From SHZL01 sp963784425 (GTDB lineage Bacteria > Pseudomonadota > Gammaproteobacteria > Xanthomonadales > SZUA-36): DNA of 48,631 bases. Numbering within the stretch: position 1 is the stretch's first letter; each line of letters starts with the position of its first letter. The translations under genes were made by a program, and so were the position numbers. The stretch is from positions 1 through 48,631 of the forward strand of contig CAWARM010000017.1 of NCBI GenBank assembly GCA_963784425.1, given 5' to 3'. Shown here piece by piece: positions 16,425 to 24,794 of the stretch. Below the pieces are notes generated by a model, which did not search any database, was not told where the DNA came from, and was given only the letters and a program-made list of their open reading frames with translations.

Positions 16425-16428
16425 CTTC

Positions 16429-16452
16429 GGGAAAAGGGGCGGGAAAAGGGGC
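16429..16452. repeat. Perfect 12-bp tandem duplication
   Basis: GGGAAAAGGGGC occurs twice in direct tandem just after the ferredoxin stop. AAGGGG within it can pair with CCCCTT about 25 bases downstream, a possible weak terminator. It marks the start of a compositionally different segment that carries the dipeptidase. Confidence 0.6.
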
Positions 16453-16519
16453 TCCCTTAAAGCTCGGTCCCCTTCTCAGGTAGACTCTCTCCGCCCATTG
16501 CACTCCGGAGGAATGACCT

Positions 16520-17752
16520 ATGCGCCGCAATTCTTCCAGTTTTTGCTCCGCCACATTCGCTCTCGCAATTTCCCTGCTTCCGCCGCTCGCCGCCGCAGAC
16601 ACCGCCGCCGATCACGCCAGGCAACTTCATTTCTCTTCCATTGTCCTCGACACCCATGCCGACACCACACAGTTCTTTTTCGCCAAGGACTACGATTTCG
16701 CCCAGCGCAATACCGGCGGCAGCCAGGTCGATATTCCCCGCATGAGAGAAGGCGGCCTCAACGCCCTTTTCCTTTCCATCTTCATCGACGCCTCCATCAT
16801 GGGTCCGCCCGCAGTGCAAAAAGCTCTCGATCAGATCGACGCTATTCGCACTGCCGTCCGCGATCATCCCGCTGACCTCGTCCTCGCCACTTCCGCGGAA
16901 GACATTCGCCGGGCCCACTCCCAAAACAAAATCGCCATCCTTATGGGCATCGAGGGCGGCCACATGATCGGCAACGACACCCGCCTCATCCGCATTTACT
17001 CCGCCCTTGGTGTTCGCTACATGACTCTCGCCCATTTCTTAAATAACGAGTGGGCCGACTCCTCTACCGACAAGCCCGCACACAACGGCCTCACCGACTT
17101 TGGCAAAGATGTCGTCCGCGAAATGAATCGTCAGGGCATCCTCATCGACATCTCCCACGTCTCCGACAAAACCTTTTACGATGCTCTCGAAGTCAGCAAG
17201 GTGCCGCTCATCGCCTCGCACTCATCGGTGCGCGCCATCTCCAACCACCCCCGCAACATGTCCGATGACATGATCAAGGCGCTCGCTGCCAACGGCGGCG
17301 TCATCCAGATCAACTACGAACTGAATTATTTAAGCGATGAGTACCGCAAGGCTTACGAAGCCAATGCCGGCGAGGTCAGCAAAGCCGACGAAGTCTTCAA
17401 GAAAGAATGCAGCGATGATTTCCTCTGCATCAGCAAAGCCCAGCAGCGCCAACTCCAGAAACTTAAGGCGGAAGGCAAGGTCCCCCGCGTCAGTTGGGAG
17501 GCGATCATCGAGCACATCGACCACGTCGCCAAACTTGTCGGCCCCGATCACGTTGGCCTGGGCTCGGATTTTGATGGCGCGGATATGCCCGACGGCCTCG
17601 AAGATTGTTCCAAGCTCCCCAAAATCACCGAAGCCCTCGTCCGCAAAGGCTACTCCGACGCCGACATCCAAAACATTCTCGGCGGCAACATGCTTCGCGT
17701 CCTGGAGCAATCCGAACGCGTCGCCGCTCAACTCAACACTGCGACGGACTAG
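16520..17752 (+). CDS. Membrane dipeptidase (peptidase M19, renal dipeptidase family)
   Basis: 410 residues with a signal peptide (cleavage near LAAA-DTAA). Metal ligands are clear: His46 and Asp48 in LDTHADT, Glu in GIEGGH, His in ISHVSD, and His in ASHSSVRAI. The C-terminal GSDFDGADMPDGLEDCSKLP and ILGGNMLRVLE also fit. It would hydrolyse dipeptides in the periplasm with a two-zinc centre. Leu codons are strongly CTC and many codons end in C, while its neighbours prefer CTG. No neighbour shares a related function. This supports horizontal acquisition, probably together with its GGAGGA ribosome site and the terminator at 17774-17797. Confidence 0.9.
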   Translation: MRRNSSSFCSATFALAISLLPPLAAADTAADHARQLHFSSIVLDTHADTTQFFFAKDYDFAQRNTGGSQVDIPRMREGGLNALFLSIFIDASIMGPPAVQKALDQIDAIRTAVRDHPADLVLATSAEDIRRAHSQNKIAILMGIEGGHMIGNDTRLIRIYSALGVRYMTLAHFLNNEWADSSTDKPAHNGLTDFGKDVVREMNRQGILIDISHVSDKTFYDALEVSKVPLIASHSSVRAISNHPRNMSDDMIKALAANGGVIQINYELNYLSDEYRKAYEANAGEVSKADEVFKKECSDDFLCISKAQQRQLQKLKAEGKVPRVSWEAIIEHIDHVAKLVGPDHVGLGSDFDGADMPDGLEDCSKLPKITEALVRKGYSDADIQNILGGNMLRVLEQSERVAAQLNTATD

Positions 17753-17773
17753 TTCGACAGCTTTGCCTTTACT

Positions 17774-17797
17774 AAGGGGCCCAGCAAGGGGCCCTTT
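17774..17797 (+). terminator. Candidate rho-independent terminator of the dipeptidase gene
   Basis: AAGGGGCCC (17774-17782) can pair with GGGGCCCTTT (17788-17797) through eight base pairs with one bulged G and a short loop. The T run is short (TTT), so strength is moderate. It separates the dipeptidase from the convergent acyl-CoA dehydrogenase gene. Confidence 0.45.
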
Positions 17798-17827
17798 AAG
17801 GTGATCACACTTCAGGCACCTGCCGTT

Positions 17828-18988
17828 TCAGGCCCGTTGGTCGAACCGGCGGCCGATCAGTGCACTGGCAATATTGATCTTCTGAATGTCGATGGCGCCG
17901 CCGGCAATGCCCCAACCCCAGGCATCACGAAAACGCCGTTCCATGGGATATTCCTTCGAGTAGCCGTAACCACCCATCAACTGCAGTGCATTGCCGGTAA
18001 CCGTGCGGGCAATTTCATTGGCAAAACACTTTGCCACGCTGGATGCACTGACACTGGGGAATCCCCGCTCGGCATCGACTGCTGCGCGCCAGATGAGCAG
18101 GCGGGACGCTTCCACCTGGATTTTCATATCGGCCAGTTTCAGCTGCACTGCCTGGAAATCGACGATGGGTTTGCCAAACTGCCGCCGCTCCTGCACATAG
18201 GCACAGGCATCATCCAGTGCTGCGGACGCCTGGGCCAGGGCCATGGTCGCATTGCCACATCGTTCCAGGTCAAAGGCGGCCATGAGTTTTTTAAACCCGC
18301 CTTCCGGCACGACGATATTGCGTGCCGGCACGCGCACATTGTCGAAATACAGATCGCAGGATGGGACGCCGCGAAAGCCCATCAGGTGTTCCGGGCGGCC
18401 GAAACTCATTCCTGCCGTGCCCTTTTCCACATATACCGCACCTATGGACTTGGCCCCGGGCTGGTCGGAAAAGCGGCAGTACACCAGGTATCCATCCGCA
18501 TGGCCGCCACCCGAACACCAGCGTTTGGCGCCGCTTATGACCACTTCGTCACCCGCCATTTCTGCCCTGGTTGAAAGATCCGTCAGGGCGGATCCGGCCG
18601 CCGGCTCGGACATGGCGATGGCGATGACTTTTTCACCGGCGCAGACGGCGGGCACTACTTCAGCCACGAGCTCAGGACTGGCAAATTTCTCAATGGCCCG
18701 GACCGGGCCTACGCAGGATTCAAAAACCGGAAATCCGACAGCCGACGAAATGCGGCCCAGTTCCTCGATGACGATCAATGCTTCCAGGTTTCCCAGCCCC
18801 TGTCCTCCCAGACGCTCCGGAATGTTGACCCCGAGGTAGCCCATGGCAGCAAACTCCTTTACCAGTTCATGCGAAGGAGGGCTGCCAGTGTGTTCGATCT
18901 CCTCCGCGATCGCTGTCAGCCGTTCTTTTGCATAGCGCCGCACGCTGCTTTGCAGTTCCTGTTGTTCCTCGCTGAGCTGAAAATCCAT
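17828..18988 (-). CDS. Acyl-CoA dehydrogenase with shifted catalytic base
   Basis: 386 residues with normal ACAD layout: N-terminal helices (FQLSEEQQELQSSVRRYAKE), FAD segment IAIAMSEPAAGSALTDLST, the ISGAKRWCSGG region, and the C-terminal ALQLMGGYGYSKEYPMERRFRDA. The usual catalytic Glu (in YEGT near the end) is Gly363 here (RDAWGWGIAGGAIDIQ). A DLER motif with Glu242 sits where isovaleryl-CoA dehydrogenase keeps its base, so activity is still possible. It introduces an alpha-beta double bond into an acyl-CoA. It is divergent from the Rieske oxygenase operon and shares its regulatory gap. Confidence 0.88.
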   Translation of the reverse strand: MDFQLSEEQQELQSSVRRYAKERLTAIAEEIEHTGSPPSHELVKEFAAMGYLGVNIPERLGGQGLGNLEALIVIEELGRISSAVGFPVFESCVGPVRAIEKFASPELVAEVVPAVCAGEKVIAIAMSEPAAGSALTDLSTRAEMAGDEVVISGAKRWCSGGGHADGYLVYCRFSDQPGAKSIGAVYVEKGTAGMSFGRPEHLMGFRGVPSCDLYFDNVRVPARNIVVPEGGFKKLMAAFDLERCGNATMALAQASAALDDACAYVQERRQFGKPIVDFQAVQLKLADMKIQVEASRLLIWRAAVDAERGFPSVSASSVAKCFANEIARTVTGNALQLMGGYGYSKEYPMERRFRDAWGWGIAGGAIDIQKINIASALIGRRFDQRA

Positions 18989-19009
18989 CTGTGACCAGTT
19001 CCCGATTAG

Positions 19010-19057
19010 TTGCCTGAATTAATTGCCTGAATTAATTGCCTAAATTAGTTGACTTAG
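19010..19057. repeat. 13-bp tandem repeat upstream of the acyl-CoA dehydrogenase
   Basis: TTGCCTGAATTAA at 19010-19022 is repeated exactly at 19023-19035, then with two changes at 19036-19048 (TTGCCTAAATTAG), then partially (TTGACTTAG). It starts 22 bases upstream of the acyl-CoA dehydrogenase start codon on the minus strand. It may be a slippage product or an array of regulator sites in the leader. Confidence 0.75.
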
Positions 19058-19084
19058 TGTCGCACACCGCAGGCGCTAATTGAG

Positions 19085-19126
19085 TATACTGTTGACCGGT
19101 CGAAACAAACAGGCATGACTGTTTGT
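19085..19126 (+). promoter_or_regulatory. Promoter -10 and overlapping palindromic operators of the Rieske oxygenase operon
   Basis: TATACT at 19085-19090 is a good -10. It is followed at once by GACCGGTC (19094-19101, perfect palindrome within GTTGACCGGTCGAAAC) and by ACAAACAG-N6-CTGTTTGT (19105-19126, a perfect 8-bp inverted repeat). Both would cover the transcription start, so a TetR-like repressor is a fair guess. The oxygenase ATG is at 19147. No convincing -35 was found, and no regulator gene is in the window. Confidence 0.5.
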
Positions 19127-19146
19127 AATTTGCATACGGATACCTC

Positions 19147-20439
19147 ATGGCCGTTTCACCTCAGAAAACGCACTTGGCCAAAGCTGCGCCAGCGAATACT
19201 ACCCCGGCCAAAACTGCACCGGCGGAGCAGGGTTTCCATGCGCGCATTCGGCGTGGACTGGAGTACGAAAAATCGCGCCGCGAGGTACCCGAAGGTTTTC
19301 CGCTGCTGCCGCCCATTCCCGCGGGACGATACACTGATCCGGGCTTCCTCAAACTCGAATACGAATTCCTGTGGAAGAAATCCTGGCTCTATGTCTGCCA
19401 TGCCGACCAGCTTGCGCAACCGGGTGACTATATCCTGTGGAATGAAACGCGCTCGCCTGTCATTGTCGTGCGCGGACAGAACGGCGCCATCCATGCGTTC
19501 TACAACACCTGCAGGCACCGCGGCGCACCGCTGGTAAAGCTCGTGGCAGGCAAGGTGCAGGGAGGCTTTACCTGCCCGTATCATGGCTGGTCCTATGCCC
19601 TTGATGGCAGCCTGGTCGGCATTCGTGACCGGCGTGACTTCCCGGGCGTGGATTTCAGTTGCCTGGGCCTCGTTCCCTTGCGCTGTGAGTCCCTGGGCAA
19701 ATGGATTTTCCTCAACGAAGACCCGGATGCACCGCCCTTGCTGGAATACCTGCAACCGCTGGCGGACCAGTTCGCCCGCTTTGAGCCGGACAGCATCCGC
19801 CACATCGACTCCCGCAGTTTCGATGTTGCCTGCAACGTGAAAGTCCTGCTCGATGGACTGCTGGAGGTTTACCACCTCAAGACCATCCATCCCAAAACGG
19901 CGGACCGGTTCCTGGACCACCGCGGCACCAGCCAGACCCTGTTCCCGCGTGGCCACTCCCTGATGGTGACCCCCAACCGCAGCCCGGACTGGATCGATCC
20001 GGGGACTGCCGGAATGATGGAGTTCGCCCAGGCTGGCGACCTGTACCGCCAGTTCAATGTTTCGTTCAACCTGTTTCCTGCACTGGTTACACCCGTTTCC
20101 GCAACAGGAATGCCGTTCCTCGCGCTCTACCCCACGGGCGATAACAGCATGCGCCTCGAGTGCCACTGGTTTTCTCCGGACTGGGGCGATGGTGACCGGC
20201 ACCCGCTGTGGGACAAGCGCATCAGCAACTTTGTGCGTATCCTTGAAGAAGACCTCCAGCTGGTGCCGTTGATCCAGACTTCGATGGAATCGCCGGGGTT
20301 TACCGGTATTCAGCTGGGCTACCAGGAGCGGCGCATCTACCACTGGCACGAAGAACTTGATCGCCGCATTGGCGAGCGGGTGCCGGAATACCTTAAGCTC
20401 GAGCCCCTGCTGTCCGGCATGATTGAGCTGGATCAATGA
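19147..20439 (+). CDS. Rieske non-heme iron oxygenase alpha subunit (first)
   Basis: 430 residues. An Ala/Thr/Pro-rich N-terminal extension (residues 10-28) precedes the domain. The Rieske cluster ligands are Cys122, His124 (CRHRGAPLV) and Cys143, His146 (CPYHGWSYALDG). The mononuclear iron site is in DGLLEVYHLKTIHP, matching the bridging Asp and E/D-x2-H-x4-H pattern. It is an aromatic- or alicyclic-ring/quaternary-ammonium-type oxygenase; the substrate is not evident. It is followed after 24 bases by an AhpD-like gene and then by a second alpha subunit, which implies a shared operon. Ferredoxin may be the 16101-16424 product. Confidence 0.88.
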   Translation: MAVSPQKTHLAKAAPANTTPAKTAPAEQGFHARIRRGLEYEKSRREVPEGFPLLPPIPAGRYTDPGFLKLEYEFLWKKSWLYVCHADQLAQPGDYILWNETRSPVIVVRGQNGAIHAFYNTCRHRGAPLVKLVAGKVQGGFTCPYHGWSYALDGSLVGIRDRRDFPGVDFSCLGLVPLRCESLGKWIFLNEDPDAPPLLEYLQPLADQFARFEPDSIRHIDSRSFDVACNVKVLLDGLLEVYHLKTIHPKTADRFLDHRGTSQTLFPRGHSLMVTPNRSPDWIDPGTAGMMEFAQAGDLYRQFNVSFNLFPALVTPVSATGMPFLALYPTGDNSMRLECHWFSPDWGDGDRHPLWDKRISNFVRILEEDLQLVPLIQTSMESPGFTGIQLGYQERRIYHWHEELDRRIGERVPEYLKLEPLLSGMIELDQ

Positions 20440-20463
20440 ATCCCATCACACGAGGAACTTGGC

Positions 20464-21024
20464 ATGAGTGAGACACTGTTACCGCGGGTACCCCGCCACG
20501 AATTATCCGATGGGCAGCGTATGGCCTGGGATGCCCTCAATGCACTCACCGGAACGCCTACCTTCGTGGACGTGTTTGCCAACGCGCCAGAGCTGCTGGA
20601 TTTTGCCATGGTGCAGTTCTACCAGAAGATTTTTTTTGACGGACGTGTCGGTGAAAAGCACAAGCAACTGGCCCGTTTGCGACTGAGCATGAACCATGGC
20701 TGTCGTACCTGTAACCTGCAAAACCTGGTCGGCGTTGCCAATATTGGCTATTCACAAGAGCAGATTGATGCCATGTGGCGACAGGACTACTCTGGCTTCA
20801 GTGAGGACGAACAGGCGGTCATGGAGTTGGCTGACGAAATTGCGCTGAACAATGAGCACGGGAAACTGACGGCCGAACTTTACGCCAAGCTCAAGCGTCA
20901 TTTTTCTGACGAAGAAATCCTGGAGCTGGGCCTTTGCCTTGCTGTGATAGTCGGGCTGGTCAAATTATCATTTACATTCGGACTGGTAGAGAAAGAACCC
21001 TACTGCAAGTTTGGAACCCAATAG
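20464..21024 (+). CDS. Carboxymuconolactone decarboxylase / AhpD-like protein
   Basis: 186 residues, all-helical AhpD-like fold. The segment ARLRLSMNHGCRTCNLQN holds the CxxC pair of the AhpD alkylhydroperoxidase active site, although the usual downstream His is Asn. FSDEEILELGLCLAVIVGLVKL is the conserved C-terminal helix. Such proteins act as peroxidase-like or disulphide-redox partners or as decarboxylases. It sits between two Rieske oxygenases, so a role in protecting or completing their reaction is plausible but untested. Confidence 0.8.
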   Translation: MSETLLPRVPRHELSDGQRMAWDALNALTGTPTFVDVFANAPELLDFAMVQFYQKIFFDGRVGEKHKQLARLRLSMNHGCRTCNLQNLVGVANIGYSQEQIDAMWRQDYSGFSEDEQAVMELADEIALNNEHGKLTAELYAKLKRHFSDEEILELGLCLAVIVGLVKLSFTFGLVEKEPYCKFGTQ

Positions 21025-21076
21025 CGCCGAATAATATCGCCCAATGAAGGCGTTCAAGTAATCGAGGTGTACTGAG

Positions 21077-22438
21077 ATGTGGAAAAGCCCCGTTGAATCC
21101 TGGTTGATCGACCCTAAGGCGGGTGAGGGCAACCTGGAAGCAAAGCAACCCTTTATCGACAACGGCCTGGATGTTTACGATCCTGCCCGCTATTACTCCG
21201 CCGACTTCATGCGGCGGGAATGGACCAACATGTGGACCCACTGCTGGCTGATTGCGGGTGTGGAGACCGACATACCTGAACCTGGCGACTACTCGGTTTT
21301 TCGCCTGTTGGCTGAGAGCATCGTTATTGTGCGCCAGCACGATGGTTCGGTAAAAGCGTTCTACAACGTGTGCCCGCACCGCGGCAACCAGATCGTGCTG
21401 AATGATCGCGGCAGCGTGAAGCAATTCACCTGCACCTTCCATTCCTGGCAATACGGCCTGGACGGCAAGTGCACCCGCATCACCGATGAAGACACGGTGA
21501 ACCCGAAGTTGCTCTCGGAACGCCCCCGTATGGGGAGCATACTTTGCACCACTTATGCCGGGCTGGTGTTCATCAACCTGGATGAAAATGCCGCTCCGCT
21601 GAGTGCGCAAATGGGCCTGCCCAAAGGCTACCTCGAGGCCTATGAACTGGACAAGATGCATTGCGTACGCCACGTGGTCAGCGAGTGGGCCGCCAACTGG
21701 AAGACCGGCGTAGACGCTTTTTATGAAACCTACCACCTGCATGCCGTGCATCCGGAAACCCAGGACGTGATGGATGACATGGGCGTGCAGGTCGACCTCT
21801 ACCCGAACGGCTACAGTCGCATGTTAGTACCCATTGGCGTCAAGACGCAGCGGCAAACTGACCAGGACTGCATGAATCCCAGCCTCGAATACATGATGGC
21901 AGAAGCCAGTATGTCACCGGATGAGTATCCGCAAAACGCAAGGGAAGTGCGCAGGTCCATTCAACAGGCCAAACGCCGTCGCTCGGAAAAATACGACCTC
22001 GGCTATGAGCGTTTTACCGACGCACAACTGACCGACAGCTGGGCCACCGGATTATTTCCCAATGTGCAGATTGGACTTCATCCGGAGGGGGCGTTCCTGA
22101 TGCGCTTCATGCCCCACCCGACCGAGCCCGAGCGATTCTTCTATGACACGATGACGCTGATCCGGCCCATTCCCGATCCGGACTACACCACGCCCGGCTG
22201 GATGGGCCTGCCGGAAGGCACCGACACGTCCGGAGAAACCCGCCCGGACACCGAGTACGTACCCCTGGGTCAACCGCCCCACCTTGGACAGGTACTGGAC
22301 CAGGATTCCGACCTTCTGCCCATAGTGCAGCGCGGCCTGCGCTCGGCCGGATTCAAGGGCGCAATCTGGGGCGAGCAGGAGCAACGCCTCAGGCACTTCC
22401 ACAAGGAGCTGGAACGTTACCTCAACGGTGAAAAATAG
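21077..22438 (+). CDS. Rieske non-heme iron oxygenase alpha subunit (second)
   Basis: 453 residues. Rieske ligands are Cys99, His101 (CPHRGNQIV) and Cys119, His122 (CTFHSWQYGLDGK). The mononuclear iron motif is in DAFYETYHLHAVHP. It differs in detail from the first subunit: no N-terminal Ala/Pro extension and a longer C-terminal domain with a Pro-rich segment (MGLPEGTDTSGETRPDTEYV). The two may be successive enzymes or different substrate-range variants. The gene follows the AhpD-like gene after 52 bases and precedes the DUF3604 gene. Confidence 0.88.
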   Translation: MWKSPVESWLIDPKAGEGNLEAKQPFIDNGLDVYDPARYYSADFMRREWTNMWTHCWLIAGVETDIPEPGDYSVFRLLAESIVIVRQHDGSVKAFYNVCPHRGNQIVLNDRGSVKQFTCTFHSWQYGLDGKCTRITDEDTVNPKLLSERPRMGSILCTTYAGLVFINLDENAAPLSAQMGLPKGYLEAYELDKMHCVRHVVSEWAANWKTGVDAFYETYHLHAVHPETQDVMDDMGVQVDLYPNGYSRMLVPIGVKTQRQTDQDCMNPSLEYMMAEASMSPDEYPQNAREVRRSIQQAKRRRSEKYDLGYERFTDAQLTDSWATGLFPNVQIGLHPEGAFLMRFMPHPTEPERFFYDTMTLIRPIPDPDYTTPGWMGLPEGTDTSGETRPDTEYVPLGQPPHLGQVLDQDSDLLPIVQRGLRSAGFKGAIWGEQEQRLRHFHKELERYLNGEK

Positions 22439-22499
22439 CATTCGGGCGCCGGCAATTGCAGGGCCGGTGAGAGTTTTGTGCCCGGCCTGAGACGGGTCC

Positions 22500-24764
22500 A
22501 TGTCTAGAACCAGCGCGCTCATCGCGCTGCTTGTTTTTGGCTTGCTTGCCCCGTTGCTCTATGTTTGCGGGATTGCGTTCAACTGGTACGGCTCCCTGGA
22601 AGACAGCGGCAGGATCCAGGCGCTCCGGACTCCGGTCGGTTACATGGAAAAACAGGCTAGCCAGCAGCACCAGGCTGCCGCGGCACTAGGCGTGGAGGAC
22701 AACAAGCAAATCCTGTTTGGTGACCTGCACGTACACACGACGTTTTCTTCCGATGCTTTCCTCATGTCCCTGCCCATGGTACAGGGAGAAGGCGCACACC
22801 CCCCTGCAGATGCCTGCGATTTCGCCCGGGTATGCTCATCGCTGGATTTCTGGGCACTCACCGATCACGCCGAGAGCCTGACCCAGGCACGGTGGCAGGA
22901 AGCCATCGCCAGTGTGCAGCAATGCAATGCCATAGCCGGTGATGCACAGAATCCGGATATGGTTACCTTCATGGGATTTGAGTGGACCCAGGCTGGCAGT
23001 ACGCCGGAGACCCACTACGGTCACAAGAATGTGATCTTCAGGGACACCAGTCCGGACCAGCTGCCCGCCCGCCCAATAGGCTCACCCTTCCGCGAGGCAT
23101 TCAGCAGCGCGCCACTGAAGCTCCGGCTATTGCCCCCCTTGCGCGACCTGCCGCACCGGCAACGCTACTATGATTTCGCCGACCTGCTGCAGACCATCTC
23201 CCGCCAGAAGATATGTCCGGAGGAGGGTAATGAGCGCGAGCTGCCAGCCGATTGCATGGAGACTGCGGCAACACCGGCTGAGCTGTTTCGTAAATTGAAT
23301 GATTGGAACCTGGATTCGATTGTCATTCCGCACGGCACGACCTGGGGCATCTACACGCCCGCAGGCTACACGCTGGACAAACAGCTCGCAGCCGGCATGA
23401 CCGACCCGCAGCGCCAGTTCCTGATCGAAGTGTATTCGGGGCATGGCAACTCGGAGGAATACCGGGATTGGAAGGCCGTGGAGAAAACGCCTGACGGTGA
23501 ACTGGTTTGCCCGCCGCCCACGCCGGATTACCTGCCTTCGTGCTGGCGCGCAGGTGAGATCATCCGGCAACGCTGCACCGAGGCCAAAGAGTCTCCACAA
23601 GAGTGCGACGCCCGGGCCATGGCAGCCCGTAAACAGTATCTGAAATACGGCCAGCTGGGCTGGCATACCGTGCCCGGCGTGACCCCGGAGGATTGGCTGG
23701 ACGCAGGTCAATGCCGTGACTGTTTCCTGCCTTCGTTCAATTACCGGCCCGGTGGTTCTGTCCAGTATGGCCTGGCCATCACGAATTTTGATGATCCCGA
23801 ACACCCCGCCCGCTTCCGTTTCGGATTCATCGCCTCCAGTGATAATCACTCGGCCCGCCCGGGTACCGGCTACAAGCAGTATGCGCGCAAGTCCATGACG
23901 GACTCGTGGGGTTATGCAGAAGCCGAATCGCGGCAAATGTACTCCACCGATCGCCGGAAGCCGGCGCCGGCCAGCGTCGATGTCGATACCAAGGGCATTT
24001 ACCTGTTCAATATTCTCGAGCTGGAAAGACAGGCCAGTTTTTTCGTAACCGGCGGACTGGTGGCAGTGCACTCCGAGGGCCGGGACCGGAATTCAATATG
24101 GCAGGCCTTGAAGCGCAAAGAAGTGTATGGAACTTCGGGTCAGCGACTTTTGTTGTGGTTTGACTTGATTAATCCACCGGCCGAAGCCCGTGCGAATACA
24201 CTTCCCATGGGCGCAGAAACCCGCATGGCTGAATCACCACGCTTCCGGGTCAGGGCGCTCGGCGCTTTCGCACAAAAACCGGGTTGTCCCGAGTCCAGCC
24301 TTAATGCCATTTCGCCTGAACGCCTCGAACTGCTGTGTCGCGGTGAGTGCTACAACCCTTCGACCAGGCGGCAGGCAATCGACCGCATTGAAGTCATTCG
24401 TATTCGCCCGCAGGTCACTCCGGGTGAACCAGTCGGCCGCCTGATTGAGGATCCGTGGAAAACCCTGGCCTGTGACTCCAGCCAGAACGAAGGTTGCGAG
24501 GTGGAGTTTACTGACCCCGAATTTGCCACCGGCGGCCGGGACACCGTCTACTATGTGCGGGCCATACAGGCAAGCGAAGACACCATCAACGCAGGAAATT
24601 TGCGCTGCGAACGGGATGAGCAGGGGCAATGTATCGCGGTGAAACCCTGCTATGGTGATGATCGCACCGCAGCCGGTGACAACTGCCTCGCGCCCGCTCA
24701 GCACCGCGCCTGGTCTTCACCCATCTTCATCGATTACCTGCAGCATGGCGCTCCGGATAGCTGA
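22500..24764 (+). CDS. DUF3604 domain protein (PHP-like metal site, membrane-anchored)
   Basis: 754 residues. One N-terminal membrane segment (ALIALLVFGLLAPLLYVCGI), then the DUF3604 start ILFGDLHVHTTFSSDAF, a His-x-His metal motif related to PHP phosphoesterases. Further acidic/His motifs are FWALTDHAESL, FMGFEWTQ, IPHGTTWG, IEVYSGHGNSEEYRD, FIASSDNHSARPGTG. The function of the family is not established. It is a likely periplasmic or membrane-bound metallohydrolase. It forms a run with a PpiC-like protein (30-base gap) and a HupE/UreJ-type protein (no gap), which suggests one functional module. Confidence 0.82.
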   Translation: MSRTSALIALLVFGLLAPLLYVCGIAFNWYGSLEDSGRIQALRTPVGYMEKQASQQHQAAAALGVEDNKQILFGDLHVHTTFSSDAFLMSLPMVQGEGAHPPADACDFARVCSSLDFWALTDHAESLTQARWQEAIASVQQCNAIAGDAQNPDMVTFMGFEWTQAGSTPETHYGHKNVIFRDTSPDQLPARPIGSPFREAFSSAPLKLRLLPPLRDLPHRQRYYDFADLLQTISRQKICPEEGNERELPADCMETAATPAELFRKLNDWNLDSIVIPHGTTWGIYTPAGYTLDKQLAAGMTDPQRQFLIEVYSGHGNSEEYRDWKAVEKTPDGELVCPPPTPDYLPSCWRAGEIIRQRCTEAKESPQECDARAMAARKQYLKYGQLGWHTVPGVTPEDWLDAGQCRDCFLPSFNYRPGGSVQYGLAITNFDDPEHPARFRFGFIASSDNHSARPGTGYKQYARKSMTDSWGYAEAESRQMYSTDRRKPAPASVDVDTKGIYLFNILELERQASFFVTGGLVAVHSEGRDRNSIWQALKRKEVYGTSGQRLLLWFDLINPPAEARANTLPMGAETRMAESPRFRVRALGAFAQKPGCPESSLNAISPERLELLCRGECYNPSTRRQAIDRIEVIRIRPQVTPGEPVGRLIEDPWKTLACDSSQNEGCEVEFTDPEFATGGRDTVYYVRAIQASEDTINAGNLRCERDEQGQCIAVKPCYGDDRTAAGDNCLAPAQHRAWSSPIFIDYLQHGAPDS

Positions 24765-24794
24765 GCAGGCAAGCAGGAATACCTTCGGCTGACC

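Noticed and set aside
19156..20436. A 426-residue open frame on the minus strand opposite the first Rieske oxygenase
   Set aside because: It mirrors the codons of the strongly supported oxygenase, lacks any domain pattern and has no ribosome site.
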